Below are positions 48,544 through 61,865 of a stretch of DNA of 64,000 nucleotides, one piece after another. The position numbers were made by a program, and so were the translations under genes. The stretch covers positions 17,768,001 to 17,832,000 of the forward strand of contig CM076154.1 in NCBI GenBank assembly GCA_038025085.1. The letters are read 5' to 3'. Numbering within the stretch: position 1 is the stretch's first letter; every line of letters starts with the position of its first letter. Under the pieces are notes generated by a model. The model saw only the letters and a list, made by a program, of their open reading frames with translations, made no database searches and was not told the DNA's origin. This DNA comes from Tetragonia tetragonoides. Taxonomy: Eukaryota > Streptophyta > Magnoliopsida > Caryophyllales > Aizoaceae.

Positions 48544-51500
48544 ATGCAAGGTGTGTTACTGAGTCAATCATATTGCGGTGCCCAACAAACTCTAGACGCC
48601 ATGTTGAGCCAACAAACCCTCGAACCGTCTTGCTCCCGTTCTTCTGCTTCTCTTGCTCTTCATTCCAAGGTCTCTCTCTCTCTCTCTCATCCTCCTGCTA
48701 TTTGTAAACTGTAATATGTAACTTTTAGCTTCTGGGTGCTTGAAAATTTGTCGAAAGATGTAATTGTCTGCTGTAGTTTATTACCTTGAGCTTGTGGCTG
48801 CTTGAAATTTGCTAAAATCTTGATTATCAATCTGTAATTTGTATTTTTTTAGCTCGTGGGTCCTTGAACATTTGTTGAAAAATATGATTATTTGCTGTAA
48901 TTTGTTACTTGAGCTTGTGGGTGCTTGAAAATTTGCAAATTTCTTGATTATCAATCTGTAATTTGTAATTTTCTTGTGGGTCCTTGAGCTTATGGGAAAT
49001 ATGATTATTTGCTGTAATATATTACGTGAGCTTATGGGTGCTTGAAAATTTTGTGGGTTCCAGAAAAATTCTTGGTTAGCAAAAATTGTAATTTGTATAT
49101 TTGAGCTTATGGGTTCTTGAAAGTTTTGCAGTACTCATTTTTATCAGACTGTAATAGGTTACTTTGAGCTTTATGATCCTTGAAATTATTGCAGAATTCA
49201 TGCTTATTTGGGTCTCGGCATTGTCTCTCAAGAGGGTTTAATACTGTACGGCGCATCTCTTCTAGGTCGGCGTCTGTTAGATCACTCTCTTCGACTACAA
49301 TGCGAGGTGGGTCATTCTGTAAGCTGAATTTTCTGTTAACTGTGGTTGAAATGTTAGAATTGCTGTTTAGGACATATATCTGGAGTAATGAATGTATGTG
49401 TTAAGTAATTTTGTGGATGGAATTATCAGTTAAATCCAAGGTTGCTAATAAGTTCTATATCACTTTTCTTATGTGATGAAACACCTGAATTTTTTTCTAA
49501 AACATTACTGTTTTACTGCTCTGAGTGTTTGATTCAGTTGAGTGTTCTAATGACCAGATAGTCTTCTGGATATAATATATGTTTATTGTTGGTGATTGCT
49601 TTACCTACTGTGGGGAAAAGGCTATAGAAACTGAAATCCCGAGAAATCAAATCATATAAAAGCGCCTATGCGATGTGCATTTGACATGAATCGTTGATTT
49701 GATTGTGGAAAAACTGAAATAGCAACATTTTGCACTTTTCCTTTTCTTTGTTTCCGGTGCCTCCTCTTTCACCCTGCCTTGTTTGACCCTTCTCATATTT
49801 TTGGTTTGGTTATTCATGTCATAAGAGATTGTGAGGTTCATTTTCCTCTAAGTTCAACCCAAATGACCGACTTGTTTGCTGTCTAGAGCATTTTTCTTAT
49901 CCAGCCCAGGCACCTTGGTTAAGAGCAAATCCTTGTGTACCCTAAATGGTATGATTCTTTTGTGAATCATAGGGGATCCACTCTCAAGAATTATGAATTG
50001 GACCTCTATGGAGAAACAAAACCCTTGTAGATATCCAGAGTGAAGTAAATGGTATGATTCCTTTGATGGAAGTCAAAGGTTCCCCTAAATGTGCGCACCT
50101 TTGTTTGAACTTTGGTGCTAGGTCGGCTAAACACTCATGATATGCCGCAACGGCGGAAGACCGGGGTCGGTGTTGTTGCCGAATGTGTGTGTGCTTTGCC
50201 ACTGAGCTAGTGAGACCTCTATACATCTATTCTTGCGATGTGAGTTTGCTTGGAATTGTTGGCGGAGTTGCTTGGTATGAGGGGAGAGAATGTTGTTTGT
50301 CCAGCTACCCTTGTGCAGCATTTACAGGCACGATATCTTGGATGGGGGAGGGGTAAAGAGAGTAGGCTGTTATGGCAATGTGCTTTTTTCGCAATATTTT
50401 GGTGCATTAGGATTTTTTCTGAAACTTGTAACCCTGTTGATTTTGTTTGGGGTCGAGTTGTTTATTTGGCATCCCTTTGGGCTAAAGCAGCTGGGGCCTT
50501 TAAGGTGGTGCCTCTTATGCAAGTTCAGCGTCATTAGAAGACTTGTAATTAGATTTCTTTTCACTTTATGAGGACTACTTGTCCTCTAACTTTGTAGTTC
50601 TCTTTGGGTTTTAATAAAATTTCTCTTGTATCTAAAAAAAATATTTGACGGTCATGCCATGCAAATCATACCGTTCATGCCATGCAAATCACACCGTCAA
50701 TCCAGTGCACCTTCTGCTCTAAGGTAGAGTTTGCGGAATCAAATTTGTTTATGTGCTATCTTTTAAGCTACAGTATGAGAGTGAGTATTTCCATTCGACT
50801 CTCAGATTGAAAAATAGATGGGTTGTTCTTAAAAAAAATACAAATAGTAAAACTAGAAACAAGCTAGAGGGACATTTGAATACGACATTTGATTCAACTG
50901 TCATAAATCGTAATGTAAACCTGAGAAATTGTGTAGCTACTATTAACTAGTATTATGCTCTATCTGCACTGAAATTATTTACAATGTATAAAACCAGTGA
51001 TTAGTCTATGCATTGGCCTAGAAAATCTGGGTTTCAAGATCATTTGCATGGATTTTTAAAGTCTGATGTGGGGTTTCCCATATTCTGCTCATACAGCTGC
51101 ACTATGGTGCTTTGTATGGCCATATATTTAAAATCGAAGGGCTCTCGCATCTTTTTTTTTTCCCCCCCCCCCTTTTCTGTTCTTTTCCGCGTTCGAAAAA
51201 TTAGGTGTCATTCTGGTAGTGAAGGCAACCACCTGTCGCTGTTCCTGGCTTACATTTGCATATTGAGAAGCTGTCGTGCCATCCACGCTGCTTCCATGAT
51301 TCCTCACATCAATTGGCTTTTTGTTCACCACTTCTGCAAGTTGTTTGTAAAGGGTGAATTACTTGAAGGACTCTGGCCTTTTGAGCCTCAAAACATGTCT
51401 TATACCTCATTGTGCCTCCTATTATATTGTTAGCAAAATGTAGCTGTATAACTTGATCCTTTTTGCGCACTTCTTTCGTCGGGTCACTGTTATTGGTAGT

Positions 51501-54500
51501 CTTGATCCTTTTCCCTGTTAATTTATTTGTTTGGTCTTGGGTGTATTTTTAATTCTCATTCCTTCGCTTTTTCATGCATCCTCTCATTCACTTGTTTTAA
51601 CATCCAATTTTGTTTTCGACTATTTTCTACTGTTTTTAAAATTCATATTGTTTTCTTGTGTCTTTCGGAAACAACCTCTCTACTAGGCGACTAGTTAGGG
51701 GTAAGGCTGCGTACATCTGGACTTCCCTAGACCCCGCCCTCGGCGGGACATTTGCTGGGTTGTTGTTGTTGTTGTTGTTGTTGCTATCTGCACGCGGCAA
51801 CAGTTGTACTCTGCAAAAGTTCTTCTACGTTGCTCAGAATACAAACTGACATATGTGGTTGAAAAATGAAAACAAGAAACGCAGGGCAAAAGATTGGGCC
51901 CTGATTCTCCTTCAACTCAAGAAAAAGACAATTACTTTGTGCATGTACTTTAGTTCCTTCATTCCTTTACAATTTTTAGATGGAGTTTTTTTTGGTTGCA
52001 AAAGACATAGAATTGTGGAAGTGAAGTTGAGTTTAAGAAGATGCTTTATTGGCCAGCCGTATAGAATATTACCATGCTTTTCGTATAAATGATTACAGGA
52101 AATTGCTTATGTGTGTGTCTATTATTATCGAAATACCACTGAACTTTTTCGCTTCCATTTCCATGTAGCATTTCTTTTTTTAGAACTGGCATGGGTTCAC
52201 TATCATAGTAGAGTTCTTTCCAGAAATTCAGCATCACAATGAGAGTGATTTCTGACATACTTTTGAGCATGGAATAGGTGCTAAGCGGTTCGCAGACTTT
52301 TTGACAAAACCATGAGTAATTCAGAAATTGTTGTTGATGTGTGGTATGCACTTTATGCTGCTATGCATTACAGTACTCTCTCATCTCACAATAAATGCCA
52401 TTTTAGGAAGTTCTCTTTTTTTTTTTGGTTTAAATGTCATATTTAGGATATTTTTTCAGAATACATGTCATTCTACAATTTCAATGCAAAAGTACTACTG
52501 CATAAATTTCCCTATTATTCCATGGCATTGCATTCATTCATCAACTTATCTTTCCAACTCACAACTCTTATCATTTATATTTCCTAGTCTAATACATAAG
52601 GGGTACTTTATTCACTTCCTTTTATCCCTTAATTTTTGTGCATGACCCTAAAAGATTTTTTTTTGGGGAAACAGAGGGAGCTTTTTTTTAGTTGTTGCAA
52701 CTTGATTTTCTTGTAATAGGTTTTCTTTTTATAGAGTACTCAAATTTGTGCTCAAATATTTGCCCGCTTTGAGACTTTATCTGATTGTAACAAATTTTAA
52801 TGGAGAAATAATGATTGTGTTTAAGGGGTCTGAACAGGCTAAAAACAAAGGTTATTGCCTTCTATGTTACTTGGTCTTTGGTAAAATGGATCATGTATGA
52901 GCATGGATCTGATACTTAAACATAGCTAATTCAAGGGAGTTTATTTCTCTTATTTATTGTCGGGTTTGAATGTTTGAGGTGTTCTACCATCAAAGTGTAC
53001 CTTGTCTAAGAGATTGAACCAATAATTCTTATTGGAATGAAGAGATCGGATACGCTTGCCTTTGCAGTGCTTTGGTGCATCTGGTTAGAGAGGAATGCTA
53101 GGATCTTTTCTGGTTTCTCTATGACAGTTGTTTTGTTATGGGATAGGGTAGTTTACTTGGCCTCCTTGTGGGATAAGGCTGCTGGGTGTTTTCGTAGCTA
53201 TCCAGTTTCACAGGTTATGCTTCACTGGGCTGACTTGAAAATAGATTCCTTTCGAGGACTCCCTGTTCTCTTAGGATGTAATATTGTTTCTATTACTGTT
53301 AAGTGTGGATAATACTTTCTCTTTATCTAAAAAAAGATTGGATACGCTTGCCTACTATGACTTGGAATATCATTGAAATCATGTTCGCAAATCATTCTTT
53401 TATGTGGAGGAAGTTTCTCCTTTACATCAAGTTTTCTGATTTATGTTGGACATCTGCACTGTCACTTTAAAATACAAATTATATGCATTTGCTGGGACTT
53501 GTAAGTCTCTGAATATCTCAATCTCATCACTAGAAGAAGCCGTACTATGCAAAATGTCCTCTAGTTACGCTATACAATGTAAAATTTGTTTGTGTAAGCC
53601 CGATAAGATGTCTTTAGCTTAGTTACAACTTGTTGACCTTGTGAATTGCTGCTACTCCAAAATGCAGTTTGCTCAGTAACTTGTCTAGTAAAGCAATTTA
53701 CTCCTGCAAACAAGCAAATGATGATTCATTTTGGAGTGACCAGAGCAAAACTTTCCGCCTCATGTATGACGTGTGGGGAATAGGTCGACTCAGCCTTATC
53801 CTTAAAATTTGTAGAGATGCGAGACACTATCCCATTAGATACTTCTTGAAAACAGATGGATTGCACGCTACTTGACAACGAAAAAGAAGAAATTGTTTTC
53901 AAGATGAGATTGATTTAATTTTATTACAATCTGAAGTTAAAATTGTACCTTGTAAGACTTTTAACCCTATTAAAATGTATACATGAATTACTGGGGTGTG
54001 GTGCTCAACTTCTTTCTCTTAACAACTCATGCATTCTAGTGTCAATCTATCATATTGTAAAATAGGGATACTTCTTGCATCGACCTGCATTACAACACAA
54101 TGTAAGGTGGTTCTAGCTCTACTTCCCTTCCATAAGAGCTTCTCTTTCTTTGTCCTTTGGTTAAGTAAGCCTTCAATTTTGAAGTGGTTTAATATCTGTG
54201 TGTACCATATGTGGAACTTATTAATTCCTGATAGTTCCTTATATAATTTGATCCAATGTGTTCTTGTTTATAATGGAGTTAATCCTGACTCAAATATCTG
54301 CTTTTTGCAGTAGTTAAAGCTGTCGCCACTTCAAATTCAGCTTTAGAGCTTCCCCTAACTGAAGAGAATGTTGAAACTGTCCTGGATGAAGTGCGGCCTT
54401 ATCTAATCGCAGATGGTGGTAATGTGGCCCTACAAGAAATTGATGGTAATGTTGTTCGATTAAAGTTACAAGGAGCCTGTGGGTCCTGTCCCAGTTCTGT

Positions 54501-55796
54501 TACAACTATGAAATTAGGTATTGAACGTCGCCTCATGGAAAAGATCCCTGAGATAGTTGCAGTGGAAGCAGTGCCTGATGAAGAAACTGGCCTTGAACTA
54601 AATGAAGAGAACATAGAGAAGGTATGTGTTGGAGATGTTCGCCATTGCCTGTGAGAAACCTAGTTATATTTGAATATCCTTTAACTGGTTGATTGATTTC
54701 AGATTGTTGTTTTAACTTTCATGAAATACATTTGTACTGAAGTTTTAATTCCGTATGGGGATATATGAATAGGAACCTAGCCTTCCCTAGCCTTCTACGC
54801 AAGCATTAAACTTGTTGTTAGCAACTACAGTAAATAACTAATGGTGATAACGAAGGTTGGCTTAATGGTAGAGAAGGTTGGCTAACCGATGGTGATAGAG
54901 AATGTCAGGAGCTGACCAATGGAAATAGGCAAAAAATATATATTTGGAGGGCTTGGTATAATGATATATCCTCATGTCACTGTATACCAGTGTGCATATG
55001 GCATGTGGATTTAATATGTAAGTTAGAAGCTGGCACTTTAGAATTAGCGAAGTCACGAGATGGGCATGGTTGATTCTGTTAACAATCATCCTTTTCCTCG
55101 TGCAACAATTGCTAATGAAGCTGAAAGAGTCATTGTTGACAGCCTTTCAGCTTAGGTATAATAAACTCCATGGCTCGCCAAAACAGTTTTCTGCTTATTT
55201 GTTGTCCACATGTAGTTAAAGCACTTCCAAATTCAAAAGTTTATAACTGGATAGACTTGTGTAGTTGCATTGATAAAATTGCACCTTTGATCCCCTTTTA
55301 TCCTGTCCTAGGCAGGAGCTTGCATTGATAAAATAGCACATTTGATCCCCTTTTATCCTGTCCTAGGCAGGAGCCTTTTAAGAGGCAATGCGTAATGATA
55401 TGGTGTGGTTTGTTTCATACAGCAATCAAATTGATTTTCACCTTCCAAAAAATTTGATCTTATCACTGTTGAGTTGAGGCATCAAAGATGAGTCATCTGC
55501 CTATAATTTGACTTTGAATTAGTAGTTTTATCATCATTACTTTTTATGTATGTATTTTGGGCTCTTGTAGTTCATATTGCTAATGAACGCTCAAATCGTC
55601 ATAGGTCCTTCAAGAAATAAGGCCATATCTTGTGGGTTCAGCTGGTGGAACTTTGGAGCTTGTAGCTATTGAGGAACCAATAGTGAAAGTCAGAATCACG
55701 GGTCCAGCTGCAGGGGTGATGACTGTTCGGGTGGCTGTGACACAGAAATTACGTGAAAAAATTCCTTCTATTGCAGCTGTTCAACTTTTATCTTGA
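48544..55796 (+). CDS. NFU2: NFU2-like chloroplast Fe-S cluster scaffold
   Basis: Exons 48544-48669, 49195-49306, 54311-54621, 55605-55796 total 741 bp, 246 aa, with all phases consistent. Residues 1 to about 80 are a Ser/Arg-rich plastid transit peptide; the ATG at 48544 ([12 protein letters not shown]) is preferred over the in-frame one at 48601 because plant NFU2 proteins start similarly. The first NFU domain (~95-170) has [20 protein letters not shown] and the cluster-binding CxxC in GACGSCPSS (Cys136, Cys139). The second NFU-like domain (~184-246) lacks CxxC, as in chloroplast NFU1-3. These proteins assemble and hand on [4Fe-4S] and [2Fe-2S] clusters to photosystem I and other stromal targets. 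Intron 2 is 5.0 kb and full of LINE/SINE debris. The 3' end faces HISN1. Confidence 0.93.
50275..50641 (+). mobile_element. 5'-truncated LINE tail in NFU2 intron 2
   Basis: It encodes [12 protein letters not shown] and [21 protein letters not shown], the end of a plant L1 ORF2, then a 3' UTR with ACTTGTCCTC, AATAAAATTTCTC and an A-tail. It is the same family as the copy in RID3 intron 2. No target duplication was resolved. Confidence 0.75.
51655..51790 (+). mobile_element. Au-like SINE 3' region in NFU2 intron 2
   Basis: TTTCGGAAACAACCTCTCTA, GGGGTAAGGCTGCGTACATC, CCCCGCCCTCGGCGGGA and a (TTG)n tail. This matches the conserved 3' half of Au-type plant SINEs. The tRNA-derived 5' half is not recognised, so this is probably 5'-truncated. 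Confidence 0.75.
53062..53335 (+). mobile_element. 5'-truncated LINE tail with target duplication, NFU2 intron 2
   Basis: It encodes [19 protein letters not shown] and [18 protein letters not shown], then ends in TTTATCTAAAAAAA. Flanks GATCGGATACGCTTGCCT (53044-53061) and GATTGGATACGCTTGCCT (53336-53353) form an 18-bp duplication with one mismatch, which fixes the insertion. The coding word starts within the left duplication by chance. Confidence 0.85.
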
Positions 55797-57217
55797 AGTG
55801 ATTCGGCTATGCTGACTCTACTGCAAGCTACGCAGGGATGTATGCCATCAAAGATATGCATATTGTACAGGTAGAAACGGGCTTGCCCCAGTGACCTTCT
55901 GTTATTCTCACATTCGCCAATAAAATTTCTAGTGTGTTGGTCTTAAATTTGTGTGTAGCTGTGAAGGGTCCAAATTTGCTATTTGCTTGAGGCCTTGAGC
56001 GGACAGTTTGTAATTTCTGTACAAAACTAATACCAATTAATTAGAGCAATTGTAGAACTTACAATCTTTGTCTAAGGAATCAAGTTTTGATGCTAGAAAC
56101 AGAAAAAGCTCGAGATGGTGTATGCGGGTGATAGATCTTTTTTTGAAACCAAGGAAAGCTAGAGGTGCCCATCTAAGGAGCAGCTGAGCTGCTACCGTGC
56201 ATCAGTCCTTAATTGTTTTTTTTATGCAAAAGATAAACTAATAGAGTTAGTTCATTTTACAAGTCCCTGGATAAACCGTTCCAACCAAATCATTCTCATA
56301 AATTTTGAGAATCAAATTAAGGGGTTCCCTTCTAATTACAGACTCCTTTATAGCCAAGCACGCATGACGTGATTGTTAGAAGTGACTCATGGTAAGGCTG
56401 CCTCATACAATTTTTTTTTTTGAATTCCTGAACCACCTTTAAGATGGTCTTTTTTTTGGCAATAATTGCCTTTTAATTTTGCAGGACTTTAGCCAAAGTT
56501 TCAAGTGGCCAAATTAATTTTGCAGGACTCTGGCAGTAGGGAACTCAGCTTTGAAAACTGAGGGAACTGTTTTCTCGTCTGTTCTTTTTGCCATGACTAG
56601 AGGTGGCCATAGCCTCATGTTGAAATAAACCTATTGTCGGCAATTTTTCCAATAAATAATGAAACAAACGAATATGGATGACTTGTGAGTATTTCTCCAC
56701 TCAATCCATCCTCACCTAGCCTATTCTACGATCACAAGATCACTGCTTAACCAGAAAGAAATTGTTGTTGCAATATAGTAGGAAACAGATTTCGTCTCAA
56801 AATATCCCATTCCTCAAAAGTCAAAAGTAACTGAACAAGGAAGAGATTTGATTAAAAACAACTGAAAATACAAGGCAGAATCTGGCATATAGCCTCAACT
56901 ATTACCTACAGATTCCAGGTTGTCTCTCTTATCTGACCAATACATAGTGAGATTTAGCTCTCAATGTATTACAACATGACTACATAAAAACTCCAGAATG
57001 GTTCTTTTCCCTCCCCTGGAGATCGCACAGGAGTCAGCTTTCAGCAAATGGGATTCCTGATCTCCGAAACAAGTTTTCTGAAATACAACTTCTACACCAA
57101 TCACTTTTCAGCTGGTTAGTTCACACATCGTTTATGCTGTCTGACTGTCTTCATAGCTTGCCCACTGCACATCACAATTGGGGACGGCATTGTACCAAAG
57201 ACAACTCTGATAACCCC
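55797..57217. other. Intergenic between convergent NFU2 and HISN1
   Basis: About 1.4 kb holding both 3' UTRs; AATAAA-like signals occur on the plus strand near 55918. No ORF or clear transposon is seen. Confidence 0.6.
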
Positions 57218-60200
57218 CTAGAGGCCAAGTTTGGAGAGCAACTCACGCCATCTTGGGGTTTCCTCCTCGAATATATAGGTGAGAGGTGAAACCAATACTC
57301 CACTGCCACCAATCTGCATCAGACAATAATTGATTAGGGAATAATTTTAGAAGTCCCATAACAAGAAATGTGGTTGTAATGTAAATCAAGGGTCGGGAAA
57401 AGCTTCATTTGAACCTAGGCAAGGGGAAATTGTCCACAAATACTATAACGACATGCCAAATTGAAAATACGAAGCTCGATCAAAAAGAGTGAAAGGTTAA
57501 AGGAAATCCAATCCTTGCATAATGTGCTCTCAGGTCCCAGGTCCTAAAACTAATTTTGGCTCTCAATGGCAGAATATTAAATGATTGGGTTTCAGAAGTT
57601 AATCTCTTGCATCTTCATCATTTACAACGGAGGTAAATGGGATTGCAATGGAATACCTCACTTTATAACGTAAAAGTGGGTGGAAAGAAAGGAGGGGAGA
57701 GGATATGAGATAATCCGGATTGTTCAAGTCCAACCAATGTAGACTGATTACATGACCAGAAGTATGATGTTTACAACCCTAATAACAATAAAGTTCTATG
57801 AGTAACCATGAGCATGTGTATACCTATATAATGCTCATTGAATTGCAATAATCATTACATCCAAGTAAATCCCACATTAGCTTAAGCAAGAATCGTGAAT
57901 CTAAACCATCAACGTAGTACACTAGACTTCTCTACCCGTGGCAGGGTTTGGGATCAAAGCACGAGGCTATCTCTACGAGACAAAACATTTGCATCGGATG
58001 ACTGCTACTTCACAACAAGTAAGACGTGAAGCTTGGTTTTAAAAAGTGCGACGCGCATCGAGGCGACAAGGGTCCTCAAAGCCGAGGCGCGAGGCGTGAG
58101 GCGAAAGCGCACGCCTCACGTATGCGAGGCGCACATTTTTTTATTAATTTTTTAAAATTCTAAATTTATTTTTATATAATTTTTTACTTAAAACAACTTT
58201 TTAAAAAATTTATTTATTTTCTCAGATTTATTCTTTGAAATTTTTAAAACAAAAAATGAAAATAAGATGGCTGTATTATACGTATAAATGTATAATAGCA
58301 GTTAACACTTGGATACTGGTAAGGGTAACAGTAAAAAGTAAAGAGTCTATGGCTGGATACTACAGTAAGCAGCTGTATACTTGCATGTAAAAGTAGAATA
58401 CAGCTGTCTCCTTAATTTAAAAAGAGGGAGGGGTCAGGTGAGATAAAAAGCAATGTCAGTCAAACGTATAGAATTATAAAGCTTTTGGGAGCAGCGTCTC
58501 TTTTTTAATGGAGCTCTCATCTCGCTGACCGCCGGCGACAGATCCCTGCACTCCGGCTACCACCCTGCCAAGATTGAAGATATTCTTCGAGACAATTGAT
58601 TGGTACATTACAATCCCTAACCAACCCTCAAACTCACTAGATAACAAAATTGCAAAGACAGAGACAGTTACAATGATGGTCATTGAGTCAGCATCTCAAA
58701 GAACTTGCACCAAGGATTATGTTTTCACTCTCTCCCAGCCAGTGTTCGGTATTTGGGACATCGGGGTGTATTTGGCATGTCTATTGGGCCCATGGCAGGG
58801 TTTTTACAGATATTCAGATAAATTGGAAAATTTGTCATTATAAATTCTTGATAGAGGATAACTTGTCCCTGACTCTTATATTCCTTCTCTTCCTAAAAAC
58901 TATATAGCCTTCTACCAAAAAAATGTTCAACCCTTTGATGTGAAACTATAGCTAAAAAGATCTCCAAGTACTATGGAGAATGCATCTCTTGTCCTATGGT
59001 GTCTTTGGTTGGAAATGAATGCGAGGATCTTGTTTAGGGTAACTTTGTCACCTGTGCTACTCTAGACAGGTGACTTGACATCTCTATGGGCTAGGGCAAG
59101 AGGAGCATTTAGTCAATTATTCAATTATTGAAGTCCATAGAATCTGTGCCAATTTGTAATGACGTTAATTTTGGAGGACAACATGTCTTCCTTCCTTGGC
59201 TGTCTTACAATATTATTGACACGATATTTTCTTATCTAAATAAAAAATAAGATACTTCCTGCCAATGTTAAGTCAATCAAGTCATAAAGTTCTAAGGGTC
59301 TAGTATATATCCACCTTCAAAGGCAAAAAAACAAATCAGCTAACAAGGAAAGTTGAACTGAGAGGCATATCTCCAAGAAAGAGATCAAGCATAACCACGA
59401 TTAAATAGAAAATGCTGTCATGTAAAAAATTTAAAACTAAGAAAGATCAGCTTGAATATGTGATTACTGGCATTCCTTCTGAGAAGTAAGAGGAAGGCAC
59501 ATGATGCGCACCGTTGCACCAAAAGAAGCTAAGAAAGAGTTAGAAGGAGAAAGCCTTACTGCTCTGAGCTGCTGAACAGACTTATAGAGGGCCTTTTTTG
59601 GTACACATATAACTATGGCATAGTAGTCTGCTGTGACTCTTCCATCTCTTTTGCAAAAGACAGGACTAATAGTGGGACCCTGCACAAAATTCAAAAGAAA
59701 TGTTGAAAAGAAGCAAATCTAAGTTCATAATGCCTCAAAGCTTCTAAACATCACATTTGGTAGTGAAATTTTATACACATATTTTTAAAAAATCTTGCAA
59801 TAGCCATTACAGGATGTGAGTGGGCTGATGACCAGCCAAGAGTGAAACATCACCTGCAGTCCAGATAAAGATGTTTGGCTCAGAATTCGTTCAGCGACTT
59901 CCTCTGCGCTGCTCCCCCTCATGTTTGCAGTTACCTGACATAGTGAAATGCACTATGAGCCTATGAGGACAACGAAATCGCACAAAAACAACAAACCCCA
60001 GATTCAAGAGAGTAAGTTACGCACCGTAAATTGTTCACCTGCCCTCAGATGCGCCTCTAATCTTTCTAATATCTCGTGGGTCGTGTCTAGAACACCATTA
60101 CGATTGGTCAACGATTTCTTACTTGCAACCAGCACAGCCTAGTAATAATTCAGCTTTTAGTAAAACAGACAAGAGTAGGGGAAGCAAGGTAATTAACACT

Positions 60201-61865
60201 AATAGAACCTTCGCAAAAATCCTTAATATAAATTAGCCATGGGGCAGAAGGTACTACCTGGCTCTGCAATACAGTACCACCTTCAATTTCTTTCAAATTG
60301 TTTTCTTTGAGTGTTGTCCCACTACTTACAAGGTCCAATATAGCATCGGCGATTCCCATCTGATAACCAAGGAAGGATGTCAAACATCTTGCAGTTGCAG
60401 AAACCACAACACTATATGCAAGCAGCTAAGGGGGAAATACAGCAATTTTAGTTATCATCACACTACAAAATAATTCTTTATGGTGGCATTCAGAATGGTC
60501 ATATAAAATGGTTTAAGTACATGCTTCATATTATATCAGTTGACCTACCTTATAAAATAAATAAATAAAAAAGAAGAAGTATAATATCAAGAAAACATCC
60601 TAAATTTGTAAGAAAAAAAACGTTGCATATTTAGAATGCAAGTTACCAGTCACCTTAGTGGATATCCTAGTGCAGACTTACAATGAAAATTACCGATCAT
60701 CTTTAGAAGCAATGTTGCATAATTTTTTAAGAATTGTCTTAGCAGTTGTTTAAATATGCAAGATAGACACATCTTTCAACCGTGTCGTACTCAATCTTGC
60801 AATGAACTATCTAAACATAAGAACCAAAAAACAAAACACTAAAAAAAAAAAGAAAAGAGTTACCAAGAAGGATTTTCAGTCTTGAAATGCAAACTTACAA
60901 TGCAAGTTACCAATCATCTTTAGAAGTAATGTTGCATTTTTTTTTTTTGGCAGAATTCTCTTGGCAATTCAACAACAGAACAAAAACAACAATACCCAGT
61001 GAGTATCCTACCGGGGTGGGGTCTGGGGAGGTCCAGAATCTCCAGATGTACGCAGCCTTACCCCTAGCTAGTCGTGTCTTAGCAATTGTTTAGATAAAGA
61101 GACTAAACTATAAAACTTGTACCAAAGCAACACATATATTAGTCTTTTGACAGCATCTACCTTATTAATCTGAAGCATTGCCTAACCTTTTCTCTTTCTT
61201 TTTTTATTTTTCTATTTGTTTTGGGTCAATTGCCCAATTTTCCCCATGAACAGTATCACGAATCAAGAAAGTCTGTTACAACATCAATATTACCACAGTG
61301 CTTCCAAAGAGAAATCAGGAAAATATGCTAATAAAACTAACTACAAACTTACAGCAGGGGCTGCCTCCAGCGCTCCATCAGCAGTTGAAAAGGCAACATG
61401 TTTCAGCCCATTATCTTTCATGAACTTTGGACCCAGCTATACATGAATACACAATGAAATCAAACTACACGACAACTTTCAGTTAATTCCAGAAGCAAAA
61501 AGACTTCCCTCCCCCCTCCCCAAAAGGGGGAAAAAAGGGAAAACTTTAATGTTCTAGCTGACATAGCAAGCAACTGTTGAGATAACTACGAAGAAAATAT
61601 CATACATAAGTAAAACCAGTGGCAACTCGAAGAGGTTTCTCCGCTGTCCATTGAGGCATTTCAGCAAGCTCCTTTAGAGAGTTTATGTTCTCAAAAATGC
61701 CATATTTAGGAATCTGACAACCAAAACCCAAAAGAACTTTTAAGTATCATTGTTATTAACTATGCTCACTAATTCAGATATGACCCGATAAAAACTTACT
61801 GCAATTGATAAGCGGCACTCCCCGTAATCCAGATTATCATGAACAATAACAAGATCTTCACTGCC
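57218..61865 (-). CDS. HISN1: ATP phosphoribosyltransferase (HISN1), C-terminal 256 residues
   Basis: HISN1 catalyses the first, feedback-inhibited step of histidine synthesis in plastids: ATP + PRPP to phosphoribosyl-ATP. Eight exons on the minus strand, all phase 0: 61865-61800, 61713-61606, 61436-61353, 60359-60258, 60138-60025, 59934-59854, 59679-59560, 57313-57218 (771 bp, 256 codons plus TAG). Visible are the HisG catalytic region ([30 protein letters not shown]), the PRPP-binding loop [16 protein letters not shown], and the regulatory C-terminal domain ([34 protein letters not shown]). The N-terminal ~140 residues of the usual ~400 (transit peptide and first HisG half) are not in 61866-64000, so the gene is partial at the window edge. 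The last intron (57314-59559) holds two LINE tails and the intron 60360-61352 a SINE. Confidence 0.93.
58040..58140. repeat. GAGGCG-rich repeat in HISN1 last intron
   Basis: Repeated GAGGCG, GCGAGGCGTGAGGCG and complementary CGCACGCCTC words after TTGGTTTTAAAAAGTGCGAC. Similar, inverted words with TTTTAAAACATTG recur at 62570-62770 and 63110-63210, so this looks like a degenerate MITE end. Confidence 0.6.
58684..58925 (+). mobile_element. LINE tail fragment 1 in HISN1 last intron
   Basis: A decayed copy of the L1 tail: GTGTATTTGGCATGTCTA matches the VVYLASL region of the other copies, followed by ATAACTTGTCCCTGACTCTT and an A-rich end. It lies antisense to HISN1. Confidence 0.65.
58975..59252 (+). 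mobile_element. LINE tail fragment 2 in HISN1 last intron
   Basis: TCCTATGGTGTCTTTGGTTG and GAAATGAATGCGAGGATCTT match the [12 protein letters not shown] region. The 3' part has AGGACAACATGTCTTCC and TTATCTAAATAAAAAATAAG. It stands directly after fragment 1 in the same orientation; independent insertions or a duplication are both possible. Confidence 0.65.
60955..61085 (-). mobile_element. Au-like SINE 3' region in HISN1 intron
   Basis: On the minus strand: GGGGTAAGGCTGCGTACATC, then GGACCTCCCCAGACCCCACC, a CCGGTAGGATACTCACTGGG-like segment and a (TTG)n-type tail. It is the same family as 51655-51790, inserted in the HISN1 sense. Confidence 0.75.

Noticed and set aside
49984..50226. Possible tRNA-like or gene fragment in NFU2 intron 2
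   Set aside because: The D-arm-like word near 50195-50215 has no matching T-arm or acceptor stem, and the ORF has no domain.
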